Assembly: GCF_027286325.1 (NCBI RefSeq)
Contig: NZ_CP114588.1
Span: 2,133,317-2,197,316, forward strand
DNA length: 64,000 bases
Source: Salinivibrio kushneri
Lineage (GTDB): Bacteria > Pseudomonadota > Gammaproteobacteria > Enterobacterales > Vibrionaceae
Reading direction: 5' to 3'
Notes under the pieces: generated by a model
Seen by the model: only the letters and a program-made list of their open reading frames with translations
Database searches by the model: none
Told to the model about the DNA's origin: nothing
Shown: positions 1 to 12,000 of the stretch, piece by piece
Numbering within the stretch: position 1 is the stretch's first letter
Layout of the letters: each line of letters opens with the position of its first letter
Translations under genes and position numbers: made by a program

Positions 1-1447
1 TTTCCACCGTCGGCTTCACCCAACGCCGGAGCCCGGATGACATAAAGTAAGCAGTGTATATGGCTGCACCAATCGCCATCGGCACCGCAAAAATTAGAGA
101 AACCAAGGCGACCTTTAAGGTACCAAAAATCACGGGCACCACACTGAGCTTGGCTTCAAAGCTGTCATCCGCAGAGGTCGATTGCCACACATACTGCGGA
201 GATGGATACCCTTCATACCACACTTTCTGCCATAGCGAGTGAATACTCACTTCTGGGTGAGGGTTGTCGACGGTCAACCATTGCCATTGATTATCAACCA
301 CAGCAATCAGCCCGTTTGCACGAGGCGTAAAAGCCAAAGCGTCAGGCAACGCGGTAAATTGAGCATCGAAATGCCGCTGTTTCTCACTGGTGACGTGCAC
401 TAGGCTAAGTCGCCCCGTTTCATCTACCGTCGCCAGACTTTTACGGTGACGCTCAGGTGCGAGACGTGCCACGCCCTCTCCCGGTGAAAACGCGCGCACC
501 TCTGTTAACGATGGCTCACCATTTTTCACCACATCGAACCATTGTGTGACGGTGCCATCTTGGTGCTGAAGGAGCAAAGAGCGTCCCCCGGCTAGCATCG
601 ACATTTTTGTGACTGGACTGGCGACCACATTGTCGAGATTGACCGTTTCACGCAACGCTAAGTCGTTCCCGTTTATGCGCCAAATCGCTAAACGATTTTG
701 TTGATGCACAAACAAGCGCTGCCCGTCTCCTGATAACGCGATATGGTCAACAGTTTGCGAAAGGGGCACCGTGGTTTTTTGCGTACCACGATAAACCACC
801 AGACGGTTATCCTGAGTGACGGCTGCCAGTACTGGCGGGATGGTTTGACCATGTAAACTATCCGGCACCGCAACAGTAAGCTGGTTAAGCGGCTGCGCTT
901 TGGCGTCCACTACCAACTCACGACCAAACGCTGCCATCGTAGATAACTGGGGGACCACTGAAGCGTCAGCTTGATATTGTGTGCGAAAGCGTAATTGCCA
1001 AACAGCAACGTACCCAGGCGTCTTTTCCACCGCCAAAAACGGCGTGGATGCTGCGACGCGGCTTATCGCAGGCTTATCCATGCTGGATAACCGCTGCTGT
1101 AATACCGTTTGTGCACGTTGCACCGTGCTGGTTGTGGGAGTCTCAGACCGTTGCGGGCGCTTGGCAACCGTTAACACACCTCGATCATCCAAGCCATATA
1201 CCAGCTGATTACGCGTATCGGCACCAATGTATTGAGGTACCCCGGTAGTATCTAGGGTAAAACGCTCACTCAAGCTGACACTCGCTTGGTGAAAAAGCGG
1301 TACCACCACCGTGAGTAAATAGAAGAAAAGAAGCAGCAGGGTCACTAATACCATCACGCCACCAAGACGTACCGTTTGGCGAGTCAGTTTATCTTTAAAC
1401 CGCCGCGCCGGTCTGGTGTCCGTTAATGATGGTGAAGAGTGGGTCAT
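1..1447 (-). CDS. pstC: Phosphate ABC transporter permease PstC, long form (C-terminus outside window)
   Basis: The minus-strand frame starts at ATG 1447 and is open to the left edge, so only the N-terminal 482 residues are present. A charged cytoplasmic start is followed by a membrane segment at about residues 30-50. About 350 residues of soluble, beta-rich sequence then follow, and a second hydrophobic segment begins near residue 440. Short PstC proteins lack this large periplasmic insertion, but the long form is known in Vibrio-type pst loci. Its role would be the inner-membrane channel of the high-affinity phosphate importer with PstA, PstB and PstS. The assignment rests on the architecture, the neighbouring pho genes and the upstream Pho box. 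The canonical permease core lies outside the window. Confidence 0.75.
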   Translation of the reverse strand, partial: MTHSSPSLTDTRPARRFKDKLTRQTVRLGGVMVLVTLLLLFFYLLTVVVPLFHQASVSLSERFTLDTTGVPQYIGADTRNQLVYGLDDRGVLTVAKRPQRSETPTTSTVQRAQTVLQQRLSSMDKPAISRVAASTPFLAVEKTPGYVAVWQLRFRTQYQADASVVPQLSTMAAFGRELVVDAKAQPLNQLTVAVPDSLHGQTIPPVLAAVTQDNRLVVYRGTQKTTVPLSQTVDHIALSGDGQRLFVHQQNRLAIWRINGNDLALRETVNLDNVVASPVTKMSMLAGGRSLLLQHQDGTVTQWFDVVKNGEPSLTEVRAFSPGEGVARLAPERHRKSLATVDETGRLSLVHVTSEKQRHFDAQFTALPDALAFTPRANGLIAVVDNQWQWLTVDNPHPEVSIHSLWQKVWYEGYPSPQYVWQSTSADDSFEAKLSVVPVIFGTLKVALVSLIFAVPMAIGAAIYTAYFMSSGLRRWVKPTVE

Positions 1448-1493
1448 TCGTGCCTCTTTTTATTGAGCAAGCCCTGCATTGTATGTCATTACA

Positions 1494-1511
1494 ATGACAA
1501 TTTTGTGACAG
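1494..1511 (-). promoter_or_regulatory. Pho box upstream of pstC
   Basis: On the minus strand the sequence reads CTGTCACAAAATTGTCAT. It matches the PhoB-binding pattern of two CTGTCAT-type 7-mers separated by 4 AT-rich bases. It lies 47 bp upstream of the pstC start and points toward it, so PhoB would activate this gene when phosphate is scarce. Confidence 0.8.
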
Positions 1512-1748
1512 CGAAGCGCGCTACTCCGCCTTTCATAGACACAGCATCGCATCACTGTCATCCAGTGTATCGTGAGTGGTCATCGACGCCTAGTCACGCT
1601 GCCGCCACGCAATAAATATGCAACAAACGGGCTTTAGGCTTGCTCAAGTTGATATTGGGCACACTTTCGTGAGTTTAGCCTCCAGCAGCATAGACAACAC
1701 CTTGACTGGCCTCAATAATTGTCTAAAGAATCGCCGTAAGGATCACGC

Positions 1749-2258
1749 ATGAAGCACTTTGTTATCACATTAGTGGGCCCAGATCGCGCTGGCCTGGTTG
1801 ATCAAATATCACACACAGTTTTCAACCATCACGGCAGCTGGCAAGCCAGCCGACTCAGTCAGCTAGCGGGGCAGTTTGCCGGCATCATTCACATTTCAGT
1901 GTCAGACACGTACGCTGATGCGTTGGTCCATGCGTTACGCGATCTCGATGGTTTACAGCTGCTGATCACCGATGCAACGCCCGTCTCACCGTCTCCGATA
2001 ACCCATACGTTGTCGGTAACAGGCAACGACAGGCGCGGCATTGTGCAAGCGCTCAGCCAGCTGCTCGCCGCTCATGGCGTCACCATCAACAAACTCAACA
2101 CGCAAACACAAAGCGCCGCCAATACGGGCGGGCAAATTTTCACCGCAGATTTTTATTTAACGGTCCCACCGACGGCGGACATTAACGTATTGCATGAAGC
2201 CCTTGAAACGCTGTCAGACGACTTGATTGTCGATTTTGACAGCAATTTTATTCAGTAG
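1749..2258 (+). CDS. gcvR: Glycine cleavage system regulator GcvR-like, ACT-domain protein
   Basis: A 169-residue protein with two ACT-type modules. The first starts at residue 1 with the pattern ITLVGPDRAGLVDQIS, and the second at about residue 90 with SVTGNDRRGIVQALS. GcvR in E. coli binds GcvA and represses the glycine cleavage operon when glycine is low. The length and two-ACT layout fit that family. The ATG has a GTAAGGA ribosome binding site. It sits 21 bp upstream of ppk and may be co-transcribed with it. The exact regulatory target in this organism is inferred from family only. Confidence 0.8.
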   Translation: MKHFVITLVGPDRAGLVDQISHTVFNHHGSWQASRLSQLAGQFAGIIHISVSDTYADALVHALRDLDGLQLLITDATPVSPSPITHTLSVTGNDRRGIVQALSQLLAAHGVTINKLNTQTQSAANTGGQIFTADFYLTVPPTADINVLHEALETLSDDLIVDFDSNFIQ

Positions 2259-2279
2259 AACAGGATTTTCTTACCCGTT

Positions 2280-4394
2280 ATGACTTTAGACTCTTATCAT
2301 GTCGACAAAGAACTTAGCTGGCTTTCTTTTAACGAACGTGTCCTGCAAGAGGCCGCGGACAAAAGCGTGCCTATTATTGAGCGAGTTCGGTTTTTAGGCA
2401 TTTTTTCATCCAACCTTGACGAATTTTATCAAGTGCGGTTTGCCGACGTGAAACGGCGCATCATTATCGATGAAGAGCGAGGAGTAGAAAGTCATGCCAA
2501 AGAGTTGTTGAGCAAGATTCAAGCGAAAGTCGTCAAACTGAATCAAGATTTTGATCATCTTTACAATGATATCTTGCTGGAAATGGCACGCCGTCACATT
2601 TTTTTAGTCAATGAACGTCAACTCTCTGATCATCAAGCGCAGTGGCTAAAGCGTTATTTTAGAAGCAATATTTTGCCTTACATCACGCCAATCATGCTTA
2701 ACAAGGATGTCGATGTTTTAAGCTTTTTGAAAGACGCCTACTCTTACCTCGCCGTACAGCTGAAAAAAGAAGGGGAAGAGCCTAAGTACGCGCTGATAGA
2801 GATCCCAACAGATGAACTAGAACGCTTTGTTAAAGTCCCTGAGCCAAAAGGAAAACGGCAGCGCAAAACTATCATTTTACTCGATAACATTATTCGATTG
2901 TGTTTAGACCAAATTTTTAGTGGTTTTTTCGACTACGATACCGTCGAAGCTTACGCGATGAAAATGACCCGCGATGCGGAATACGATCTGACCAATGAAG
3001 TGGAGCACAGCCTGCTTGAGAACATGTCAGAAAGCTTGGATCAGCGTTTAACCGCCCTGCCGGTTCGGTTTGTTTATCAACGCGATATGCCACCAGAAAT
3101 GGTCAGCAAGTTGATTCAGGTATTAAAAATCTCCGACTACGACAGTGTCTTACCCGGTGCTCGCTATCACAACTTTCGTGATTTTATCGGCTTTCCGAAC
3201 GTTGGACGCAAGTACTTAGAAAACCCTCCGCTTCCCCCGTTCGAATCGGCTGATTTTCAACTACAAAACAATGCCTTCGATGCTATTCGCGAACGCGATA
3301 TTCTACTTTATTATCCCTATCATACGTTCCGCCATATGACTGAACTGGTGCGCCAGGCTTCCTTTGATCCTAAGGTGCGCAGCATTCGAATCAATGTGTA
3401 CCGCGTGGCGAAAAACTCCCGCATTATTAACTCAATGATCGATGCCGCCAATAATGGTAAGCGTGTCACCGTGGTCGTTGAGCTTCAGGCGCGCTTTGAC
3501 GAAGAGGCAAACATCGAGTGGTCACGCGTGCTCACCGATGCTGGCGTAAAAGTGGTATTCGGGACGCCTGGCCTCAAAATCCACTCAAAGCTGTGTTTGA
3601 TCTCTCGCCGTGAAGACGGCGTGCTACGCGATTACGGTCACATTGGCACAGGTAACTTTCATGAAAAGACAGCGCGTATTTACACCGATTTTGCCTTATT
3701 TACCGCCGATCAACAGCTGACATCAGAAATACGTAAAGTCTTTGACTTTATTGAAAATCCTTATCGACCGGTTAAGTTCAATCACTTAATTGTCTCGCCA
3801 CGTAACTCGCGGCGACGTATGTATAAATTGATTGAGCGTGAAATTGAACATGCGCAGGCCAAACGTAAAGCAGGCATCACATTAAAGGTCAATAACTTAG
3901 TCGATAAAGGCTTGGTGAATTTGCTTTATAAGGCCAGCAACGAGGGGGTAAAGATCCGCATTATCGTGCGCGGCATGTGCTCGCTGGTGCCCGGTGTCAA
4001 AGGGGTCAGTCAGAATATCAAAGCGATCAGTATCGTCGACCGCTTCTTAGAACACCCACGCGTGTTCGCCTTTGAAAATGGCGGTGAACGTGATATGTAT
4101 ATTTCGTCTGCCGATTGGATGACTCGCAACATCGACAACCGAATTGAAGTTGGGGCACCGATACGCGATCCTAGACTGAAAGATCGCATCATGGAGATCT
4201 TAGAGATTCAATTTTCTGATCGCGCGAAAGCCCGCGTCATCGATAAAGCCATGTCCAACGCCTACGTTAAACGGGGTAACAAGAAGAAGATCCGCTCGCA
4301 AACCGAGATCTATGATTACCTTAAGCACGCAGAGCGCCAAGAACTCAAAAACGCGGAAAAGTTGCAACATGACACACCCCCAGTCAAAGGATAA
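2280..4394 (+). CDS. ppk: Polyphosphate kinase
   Basis: A 704-residue PPK1 that reversibly transfers the gamma-phosphate of ATP onto polyphosphate chains. All four family domains can be followed. The N-terminal helical domain opens with [15 protein letters not shown]. The catalytic C1 domain contains KIHSKLCL, whose histidine is residue 435 by my codon count, the position of the autophosphorylated histidine in E. coli PPK. The C2 domain contains RGMCSLVPG and [10 protein letters not shown]. The gene overlaps ppx by 26 bp, so synthesis and breakdown of polyphosphate are co-expressed, as usual in Vibrionaceae next to the pho genes. Confidence 0.97.
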   Translation: MTLDSYHVDKELSWLSFNERVLQEAADKSVPIIERVRFLGIFSSNLDEFYQVRFADVKRRIIIDEERGVESHAKELLSKIQAKVVKLNQDFDHLYNDILLEMARRHIFLVNERQLSDHQAQWLKRYFRSNILPYITPIMLNKDVDVLSFLKDAYSYLAVQLKKEGEEPKYALIEIPTDELERFVKVPEPKGKRQRKTIILLDNIIRLCLDQIFSGFFDYDTVEAYAMKMTRDAEYDLTNEVEHSLLENMSESLDQRLTALPVRFVYQRDMPPEMVSKLIQVLKISDYDSVLPGARYHNFRDFIGFPNVGRKYLENPPLPPFESADFQLQNNAFDAIRERDILLYYPYHTFRHMTELVRQASFDPKVRSIRINVYRVAKNSRIINSMIDAANNGKRVTVVVELQARFDEEANIEWSRVLTDAGVKVVFGTPGLKIHSKLCLISRREDGVLRDYGHIGTGNFHEKTARIYTDFALFTADQQLTSEIRKVFDFIENPYRPVKFNHLIVSPRNSRRRMYKLIEREIEHAQAKRKAGITLKVNNLVDKGLVNLLYKASNEGVKIRIIVRGMCSLVPGVKGVSQNIKAISIVDRFLEHPRVFAFENGGERDMYISSADWMTRNIDNRIEVGAPIRDPRLKDRIMEILEIQFSDRAKARVIDKAMSNAYVKRGNKKKIRSQTEIYDYLKHAERQELKNAEKLQHDTPPVKG

Positions 4395-5880
4395 ACCTCG
4401 CGAAATCGCGGCGGTTGATCTCGGCTCTAACAGTTTTCATATGGTCGTCGCGCGCGTCGTTGGCGATGGGTTACAGATAGTGAGTCGCCATAAACAACGT
4501 GTGCGACTAGCCTCAGGGCTGGATGATCAACATCGCCTCAGTGATGAGGCAATCAGCCGTGGTGTCGAGTGCTTAGCCATGTTTGCTGAGCGGTTGAACG
4601 GCTTAGACATGGAGAATGTCCGTATCGCCGCGACCCACACCTTGCGCCAAGCCCGCAATGTGGACACCTTCATCAAGCAGGCAAGACAGGTTTTGCCCTA
4701 CCCCATTGAAATCATTTCTGGGGAGGAAGAGGCGCGTCTTATTTACATGGGCGTCTCCCACACGCAGCAAAACGTTGGCCGAAAATTAGTGATTGATATT
4801 GGAGGCGGCAGCACAGAATTAGTGATCGGGGATAACTTTGAGCCCGCACTGGTTAACAGTAAACGGGTTGGCTGTGTCAGTTATAACGAGCGTTTTTTCC
4901 CCAAAGGCAACATCACACCTAAGCAATTTTCTGCCGCGCAGCTGGCCACCCAACAAAAGCTAGAAAGCTTAGCCTCTCAATACCGTCAAGCCAGTTGGCA
5001 AGTGGCGCTCGGTGCGTCAGGCACCATCAAAGCGATCCGTGAAGTGATTATTGGCCTCGGCGATGAAGATGGGATTATCACCCGTAAACGGCTAGATAAC
5101 CTGATCGAAAAGCTACTGAAATTTAAAAACAGCGACAGTATCGACTTACCCGGCTTGTCGGCAGACCGCCAACCGGTTTTCGCCGCAGGCGTAGCGATTC
5201 TTTCTGGGATCTTTGATGCGCTTGCCATCGAATCGATGCGCTTCTCTGATGGTGCGTTACGTGAAGGGTTGCTCTATGAAATGGAAGACCGCTTTCAGCG
5301 TACCGATATTCGTGGTCGCACGACCGATGATATGGCAGCACGCTACAATATCGACCTGAATCACGCCCGTCGCGTGCAACATACAGCGGCGTATTTTTAT
5401 GCGCAAGCCGAACCGGATAAGGGCAGCAAAAAGGCTGAGCTCGCAGGGCTTTTGAATTGGGCTGCGCTGCTGCACGAAGTGGGTTTAAGCATTGGTTATC
5501 CTGGCTACCACAAGCATTCTGCGTATATTCTGCGCAACACCAATTTGCCTGGGTTTAACCAAGAGCAGCAAACCGTGCTTGCCACCCTCGCGCGCTTCCA
5601 TCGTAAGGCGCTAAAGCTCAATGAGATGCCTAAGTTTACCTTGTTTAAACCTAAACTTATCGAGACGCTGATTTGCGCGCTACGCTTAGCTTGTGTGTTG
5701 CACTCACAGCGCAATGATGAGGCATTGCCAGAGATTGTTCTCAATATCGACAAGAAAGGGGCATGGCAACTCACCTTCCCTTCCGGTTGGCTGCAAGAGA
5801 ACCGCTTGCTCGCGGCTGACTTGGAAGCAGAGCAGGCATACTGGCAGTCAGTAAACTGGGGGCTGACCTTTAGCGATTGA
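4369..5880 (+). CDS. ppx: Exopolyphosphatase
   Basis: A 503-residue Ppx/GppA phosphatase that removes terminal phosphates from polyphosphate. The N-terminal actin-like fold shows [17 protein letters not shown] near residue 12 and the second phosphate-binding loop [24 protein letters not shown] element follows. The C-terminal part carries the HD-like helical domain with [18 protein letters not shown]. An in-frame ATG 57 bp upstream exists deep inside ppk. I chose ATG 4369 because [19 protein letters not shown] matches the usual family N-terminus. Ppx and GppA are paralogues; the operon position behind ppk favours Ppx. Confidence 0.95.
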   Translation: MTHPQSKDKPREIAAVDLGSNSFHMVVARVVGDGLQIVSRHKQRVRLASGLDDQHRLSDEAISRGVECLAMFAERLNGLDMENVRIAATHTLRQARNVDTFIKQARQVLPYPIEIISGEEEARLIYMGVSHTQQNVGRKLVIDIGGGSTELVIGDNFEPALVNSKRVGCVSYNERFFPKGNITPKQFSAAQLATQQKLESLASQYRQASWQVALGASGTIKAIREVIIGLGDEDGIITRKRLDNLIEKLLKFKNSDSIDLPGLSADRQPVFAAGVAILSGIFDALAIESMRFSDGALREGLLYEMEDRFQRTDIRGRTTDDMAARYNIDLNHARRVQHTAAYFYAQAEPDKGSKKAELAGLLNWAALLHEVGLSIGYPGYHKHSAYILRNTNLPGFNQEQQTVLATLARFHRKALKLNEMPKFTLFKPKLIETLICALRLACVLHSQRNDEALPEIVLNIDKKGAWQLTFPSGWLQENRLLAADLEAEQAYWQSVNWGLTFSD

Positions 5881-5900
5881 GAGCACGGTAAGCGTTCGGT

Positions 5901-5916
5901 GGAGGCTGTCGCCTCC
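5901..5916. terminator. Possible bidirectional hairpin between convergent ppx and pstS
   Basis: GGAGGC and GCCTCC form a 6-bp stem with a 4-base loop between two convergent stop codons. No T-run follows, so this is weak as an intrinsic terminator. Confidence 0.3.
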
Positions 5917-5938
5917 GCAACACTGCCCCCCTGAAAAT

Positions 5939-6904
5939 CTAATTTAGCGACGCATCCAGTTGTAATGCCTGTCTTTGCGCGCGCACCGATTGAGCTGGCA
6001 AGGGAATATAGCCTTGCTGACTCACCGCCTTCTGCCCTTGTGCCGACAAAATATAACGCATAAATGCCGATTCAAGTGGCGCCAGTGGCTGATTTGGCGC
6101 TTTATTAATGTATAAATATAAGTAACGAGTAAGGGGGTACTCCCCCCTTCGAATCGTTGAAGGGGTGGGCGTTATCGCCTCTTCTCCCTGATGTGAAATC
6201 GCTAGCATGCGTGCCCCTGACGCTTGGTGCCCAATCCCTGCATACCCGATAGCATTTAGCGAAGAGGCCACCGACTGCACAACAGACGCCGAGCCGGGCT
6301 GCTCATTCACATCAGCACGAAAGTCCCCACGGCACAACGCTGCTTGCTTAAAGTAACCATAGGTACCTGATACCGAGTTTCGTCCAAACAATTGTAAATC
6401 TCGGTGGGCCCAACGGCCTGATAAGCCCAATTGCCCCCACGTTACCACCGGTTTACTCGCCCCACACCAGAGTGTGCGAGAAAAAACCGCATCCAACTGT
6501 TGAAAGCTGATGGTGCGTAAAGGGTTATCTTGGTGGACATAGACGGCCATCGCATCCACGGCAACGGGTACCGCAGTAGGAGGGTAGCCAAAACGTGCTT
6601 GAAAGGCATTTTCTTCACTGACCCGCATCGGACGACTCATGGGGCCGAGTTGTGCTGTCCCTTCCACCAGCGCGGGAGCCGCAGAGGCCGAGCCTGGCGT
6701 TTGTAACTGTATATTCACCCCAGGATGTAGCCGTTTAAAACCTTCAGTCCAAGCGGCCATCATATTGGCTAAGGTGTCTGAACCCACAGAGCTCAAGTTA
6801 CCGGATATACCACTGCTACGTTGATAATCAGGGAGCGTATCAGCATGACTAAGGCCCGCCACGCTCACTAGCAGGCAGGCTGTGGCAACAAACCGCTTTA
6901 ACAT
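5939..6904 (-). CDS. pstS: Phosphate-binding periplasmic protein, PstS family
   Basis: A 321-residue secreted protein with a clear signal peptide ([21 protein letters not shown]) and cleavage after about residue 21. The mature start contains [16 protein letters not shown]. Together with [13 protein letters not shown] and [10 protein letters not shown], this is the phosphate-loop arrangement of PBP_like/PstS proteins. It captures phosphate for the PstCAB permease. It overlaps the phoR stop codon by 7 bp and follows phoB-phoR in one direction, so it belongs to the same transcript. It is shorter than E. coli PstS (346) and belongs to the branch found in Vibrio pho operons. Confidence 0.88.
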   Translation of the reverse strand: MLKRFVATACLLVSVAGLSHADTLPDYQRSSGISGNLSSVGSDTLANMMAAWTEGFKRLHPGVNIQLQTPGSASAAPALVEGTAQLGPMSRPMRVSEENAFQARFGYPPTAVPVAVDAMAVYVHQDNPLRTISFQQLDAVFSRTLWCGASKPVVTWGQLGLSGRWAHRDLQLFGRNSVSGTYGYFKQAALCRGDFRADVNEQPGSASVVQSVASSLNAIGYAGIGHQASGARMLAISHQGEEAITPTPSTIRRGEYPLTRYLYLYINKAPNQPLAPLESAFMRYILSAQGQKAVSQQGYIPLPAQSVRAQRQALQLDASLN

Positions 6905-8193
6905 GCTAACCGCTCCGGTAAGGTAAAGGAGAATGTGCTCCCCACCCCAAGTTCACTTTGAATATCTAGCTCCGCATCGTGATGACTTAACGCATGTTTT
7001 ACGATCGCCAATCCTAAGCCACTGCCACCCGTTTCACGGGAGCGGGCTTTATCCACTCGATAAAAACGCTCGGTTAACCTGTCCAGATGCTGTGGCGCGA
7101 TCCCCTCACCACTATCTTGCACCTCCAATCGAGGCCCTTTGCAAGAGCGATACCAACGCACGGTGATCCCTGCGTTGGGTGGCGTGTGTTTTACCGCATT
7201 ATAAACCAGGTTGGAAATTGCACTGCGTAATTGGTCGTCATTGCCTTTGACTTTAAGGCTGGCATCGACTTCAAACGTGAGTACATGCTCACTATCACCG
7301 CTTAAGGCTTGAGCTTCTTTTTGTAGCACATCGAGCATGGCTGGCACATCGACGTGGTGATCAAGCTCAGGCTTGGCGGCCGCTTCAATTTTAGACAGGG
7401 TCAAAAGCTGCTCCACCAGTGACTCCATCCGAGATAACTGCTCAGTCATGACCCCATGTGCTTTCGGCCACATGGGGCCAACGACCATGTCGGGATCTTC
7501 GGTCATCTCTAAGTAGCCACGTAATACCGTCATCGGCGTGCGTAGCTCATGCGACACATTGGCGAAAAAGTTGCGGCGCATCCCTTCCAGTTGCTTCAAC
7601 TGGGTAATATCACGCACCACCATCAAATATTCGCCTTCAGCATAAGGCATGGTCCGGAATTCGAGTGTGCGGGCACTATTAAGGTGAGAACGCATTTCGA
7701 GCGGCACATCGTAGTTGGCATCCGCGATATAACTAACGAATTCGGGAGCACGGATAAGATTACTGATATGCTGGCCATTATCATCAGGCATACGCAAGCC
7801 GAGCAGCTCTTGAGCCAATTTGTTGCACCAGACAATGGCCCCGTCGCGCTCAAACACCACCACCGCATCAGGTAAAGACTCTGCCCCGTTGCGGAAGCGA
7901 CGAATCAGATTCGCCAGCTCCTTACGGCGACGACGGTTACGCTTTTGTAAGCGATAAATCCCATTAAACAAAGGCTCCCAGGAGCCGGTGCCAGAGGGTG
8001 GCATCAGGCTTTTGTCTTTCCAAAGCCAATCGGACAGTTTGACCTGCTGATGCAGGTGCCAAAACAGCATGGCAACGGTGGCGCCAAGCAATAGCCAAGG
8101 TAGGCCGCCAAATAGCCAACCTATAATAAACCAAGGTAAATAAAAAAAAGCCAGCTCCCAGGCTAGCTTCTTCCAAGACAGTCGTTCGACCAT
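6898..8193 (-). CDS. phoR: Phosphate regulon sensor histidine kinase PhoR
   Basis: A 431-residue membrane kinase. Two hydrophobic stretches lie in residues 12-48, followed by a linker and a PAS domain (about 100-200, [20 protein letters not shown]). The HisKA dimerization helix ([13 protein letters not shown]) carries phospho-acceptor His215, and the HATPase domain has [17 protein letters not shown] and [12 protein letters not shown]. It phosphorylates PhoB under phosphate starvation and is held inactive by the Pst complex. Length, domain order and position directly after phoB all fit. Confidence 0.96.
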   Translation of the reverse strand: MVERLSWKKLAWELAFFYLPWFIIGWLFGGLPWLLLGATVAMLFWHLHQQVKLSDWLWKDKSLMPPSGTGSWEPLFNGIYRLQKRNRRRRKELANLIRRFRNGAESLPDAVVVFERDGAIVWCNKLAQELLGLRMPDDNGQHISNLIRAPEFVSYIADANYDVPLEMRSHLNSARTLEFRTMPYAEGEYLMVVRDITQLKQLEGMRRNFFANVSHELRTPMTVLRGYLEMTEDPDMVVGPMWPKAHGVMTEQLSRMESLVEQLLTLSKIEAAAKPELDHHVDVPAMLDVLQKEAQALSGDSEHVLTFEVDASLKVKGNDDQLRSAISNLVYNAVKHTPPNAGITVRWYRSCKGPRLEVQDSGEGIAPQHLDRLTERFYRVDKARSRETGGSGLGLAIVKHALSHHDAELDIQSELGVGSTFSFTLPERLAC

Positions 8194-8231
8194 TGCGTCT
8201 CCATGCAGCCTACACCTGATGTAGGCGGGAT

Positions 8232-8921
8232 TTAACTACGTGTTGAAAAGCGGTATCCAGCGCCGCGCACGGTTTGTACCAATTTAGCGTGCCCACCTGC
8301 TTCTAGCACTTTGCGCAAGCGACGAATATGCACATCTACCGTTCTATCTTCCACATAGACATTGGTGCCCCACACGTTATTGAGTAGCTGCTCGCGGCTA
8401 TATACCCGCTCTTGATGAGTCATGAAAAAGTGCAGCAGCTTGAACTCGGTCGGCCCCATGTCTAGCGGCTCATCATTGGCGGTTACTCGATGCGAGACAG
8501 GGTCAAGTTTCAACCCTTGTACTTCAATGACATCATCCAAGGTTGTGGGCGATACGCGGCGCATCACCGCTTTTAATCGCGCCACCAGCTCTTTCGGCGA
8601 GAAAGGTTTGGTGATGTAGTCATCGGCGCCCACCTCTAAGCCGCGCACTTTGTCTTCTTCTTCGCCCCGTGCGGTCAGCATTACCACCGGGATTTGTCGG
8701 GTTAACTCTTCCCGCTTTAAGTGCTTAATCAGATTGAGCCCCGATCCGCCAGGTAACATCCAATCCATCAGGATCATTTCTGGGTAAGGCTCGCAAATTT
8801 GCGCCAGTGCCGAGTCGTAGTCTTCTGCCTCAACCGTTTGATAGCCTTTTTGTTCGAGTACAAAACAAAGCATCTCGCGAATGGGGGCTTCGTCTTCAAC
8901 AACGAGAATCCGTCTAACCAT
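8232..8921 (-). CDS. phoB: Phosphate regulon response regulator PhoB
   Basis: A 229-residue OmpR/PhoB-type regulator. The receiver domain has the acidic pair E9/D10, phospho-acceptor Asp53 in LMDWMLPG, and the conserved lysine in [12 protein letters not shown]. The C-terminal winged helix has [12 protein letters not shown] and [18 protein letters not shown]. It binds Pho boxes and activates phosphate-uptake genes. It lies 38 bp upstream of phoR, and the Pho box ahead of it predicts autoactivation. Confidence 0.98.
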   Translation of the reverse strand: MVRRILVVEDEAPIREMLCFVLEQKGYQTVEAEDYDSALAQICEPYPEMILMDWMLPGGSGLNLIKHLKREELTRQIPVVMLTARGEEEDKVRGLEVGADDYITKPFSPKELVARLKAVMRRVSPTTLDDVIEVQGLKLDPVSHRVTANDEPLDMGPTEFKLLHFFMTHQERVYSREQLLNNVWGTNVYVEDRTVDVHIRRLRKVLEAGGHAKLVQTVRGAGYRFSTRS

Positions 8922-8971
8922 GATAATTACCTAGTGTTATCATTGAACTGGCGCCATTATGTGGATTTATT

Positions 8972-8989
8972 ATGACATTTTTGTGACCC
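8972..8989 (-). promoter_or_regulatory. Pho box upstream of phoB
   Basis: The minus strand reads GGGTCACAAAAATGTCAT, two near-consensus PhoB 7-mers with an A-rich centre, about 50 bp before the phoB start. It fits autoregulation of phoB-phoR-pstS. The first half-site departs from CTGTCAT more than in the pstC box. Confidence 0.7.
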
Positions 8990-9028
8990 AGCGCGAGCTA
9001 TTTTCCCCTTGTGTCAACAGGCTGTGAC

Positions 9029-12000
9029 CTAGCCAACACCTTGCTGTGTCACTAATACACGGCTTGCGCCCCCACCTTGGCTATCTACGCGCACTTGCGC
9101 ACCGATCCGTTCAACCAGCGTATTCACATGCGAGATCACGCCTATTTGTCGGCCATCGGCTTGCAGAGTATCCAGACAGGCGAGCGCCATTTCTAAGCTG
9201 TCAGGGTCTAAGGTGCCGAAGCCCTCATCAATAAACAATGAGCCAAGCTGGCGGGTATCTGCCGCCAAAGAGGCCAGTGCCAGCGCCAGCGAAAGCGAGA
9301 CTAAAAAGCTCTCTCCGCCAGACAGTGATTCAACACTGCGCACTTCGTCACCCATATCATGGTCAACCACTTGTAGCGCCAGCAAGCTATCCGGTACCGT
9401 TTGCAATGCATAACGTGGTGACAATGACGCCAAGTGCTCATTGGCGATGTCCACTAACTGAGACAAGGTTAACGACTGCGCAAGATTACGGAATTTCGCC
9501 CCGCTCGCGGAGCCTATCAGATCCGCCAGTTTTAGCCATTGCTCGGTTTGATGCCGCTGCGCCTCGATTTTTTCAGTCAGGGAACCGGCTTGCTGTTTGG
9601 CTTTTTCCGACTCCGTCAATTGATGGCGGAGGGTGAATAGCCGCTGCTCGTTTTCTTCAAGTGCTTGTTGCCAGCTCGCTTGCTGCGCGCTAAGTGATGC
9701 CTCATCCTCCGCGAGCTGCTGTGCCACTATCCAAGCTTTGGTGTCTGCCATGGTTTGCTGACAATGACTAAGTTGTTGCTGACGCTCATCAATGCGCGTT
9801 TTGGCTTCTTGATAACGCGCCTCAACATCGCTGATAGCCTGCCGCTCATTGGCTCGCCACGCCTCACTGTAAGAGAGCGCGTTAATCAAATCATATTGAT
9901 GAACACCAAGCTCTGGTTGCCATTGGATCCAGCGCCTGACACTTGCTCGGTAGCGCTGATCAGCCTCGCGCTGCTGAGTGTCGAGGGTTTGTTGACGCGC
10001 CTGTACGCCCGCACGCTTTTCACTGGCCTGTGTATACGCCTGCTCTGCGTGGTCGCGTTGCGCCCGTTGTCCGTCAATGGCGGCTTTGTATTCTCGCTCT
10101 AACGCCTCTAAATCTGATTGCGGGATCAGTGCTTGGCGCGCGACACTTTGTTGTTGATGCTCTTGCGCCAACACGACCAATTGCGCTTGCCGTGCTTGAA
10201 TATCTTCCGACAAGCTCTGACACTGCTGCGAGAGCGTGGCCAGTTCGGTCTCTCTTTGTTGCTTGTGCTCAGCAAGCGCCGCTTTTTCATCCTGCAGCGC
10301 CTGATAAGCCTGAATTTTTTGCTCCATCTGGCGGATATAATGCGCCGCACCAACCTGTTGTAGGCTCGCTAGCCATTGCCCAGCACCTAACTGCTGATCC
10401 AACGATTGGCTGACGCGCGTGAGTTGCGCGTGTTGTTGTTGCCATTGCTCATCAATCGCTTTGAGTCGTGTCTCACACTCCGTCAGTGACTGATCAAGTT
10501 GATGACGTCGTGCCACTAGCTGCTCACGTGCATGCTGGAGTTCCGCGATGGCCGTATCCATTTGTTGCACGTGCGCAAGCTGTTGTTGGCGCTCCGTCAT
10601 CGCTTGATAACACGCGGTATAGTCGGCATAAGTTTTTTGAGCTTGCGACTCAATCTCACCCAAGCAATCACCCAGTGGGCGAGTAACATCGATAGTGTCA
10701 TCCAGTTCAGCGATCGCGGCATTTACCTCTCGTTCGCATTGCTGTCGCTCAGCCTGCCAAACAGCCCCTTGTTCTTTTAACTCCGCGCAAGCGTGCTGGC
10801 TTTGCTGATGCTGTTTCTGCCAATAATAGTATTCGGCATTGTGCTGGTTATACGAGGCTTGCAGGGCGTCTACACGCGCCTGCTGCTGGGCGATCATGCC
10901 TTCAATCGCCGGAGCATGGTGCAGATAAGGATGTTCGGTGGCCCCGCAGAGCGGACAAGGATCTCCCTCGTGTAAGGTTTGGCGAAGATCATCAAGCTCG
11001 ACCACCGCCATCGCCTGTTGGAGGCTATTTTGTGCTTCTTCGACCTGAGCCTGCTCACGGGTCAGCGTGTCTTTCAAATGGGCTAAATGGGTTTGGCTTT
11101 CTGCAAACAGTGCTTGATGTTTTTCCAGCTCCGCTTGGTTATGCTGACAGCGCTCTTGCCAATACTGCCAGTTTTTTCCCTCATTGAGCACCGCTTCTTG
11201 CTGCTGCTTTTGCGTGTGCAGTTTGCTGTAGCGCGCCTGGTCCGCGTCTTGATTTGCCTGCAACGCCTCGGGCTCCAGCGCTTGTCGCTTGGCTTTCAGC
11301 TGCGCACTACTGTCATCCACTTGGGCAATGTCTTTGTCTAACTTGTCACGTTGCGGCTGCCAATGTTGCTGCTGACGATAACGTGCTTGATACTCTTCTT
11401 GCAGCGCCGATAGGGTGTCTTGGCAATCGAGGTACTGGCGTAGGTTATCGAACACCGGCTGATAGTGCTCTGCGACATGCGAGAAGTCACCATATCGCGC
11501 GATTTCTTGTTCTAACGCCGCCTCGCGACGTTGCTGCTGCTCGGCTTGTTCGCGCGCATGGACGAGTGACTGATGAGCATGACGATACTTTTGCTGCTGC
11601 TCATTCAACGCCACGTTTTGCTCGTGCATTTGCCGCTCAATGCCAGATAACTGCGTATCGATTTGCTGCGCGTCACGCACTTTCGGCTCAATATCCGCCC
11701 AATGTTGCTCGGCCTCAGCCAGTGCTCGGTTGGCGGCGCGCCAGCGTTCGGCTTCTTGTTCATACGCGTGCGCAATCTCGCGCTCTTCGCGTGCGAGTTG
11801 ATGACGTTCCAATGTGAGTGCTTGGCGTTGCCACTGACTGGTTTGCACCGCTTGCCAGTCGTCACGCGCCGCTTGTACTCGCTCTATTTCATCCAGCGCC
11901 TCTCGCCGCGCTGCAATGCCCTCTTTTGCTGCACTCGCTTCATCGAGTGCCTGCTGGGCCGTCTCGACACCCTGCTGCGCTTGGGCAAAGTGCGTATGCT

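Noticed and set aside
5901..5916. Hairpin between ppx and pstS as a firm terminator
   Set aside because: The stem is only 6 bp and has no T-run on either strand; kept as low-confidence only.
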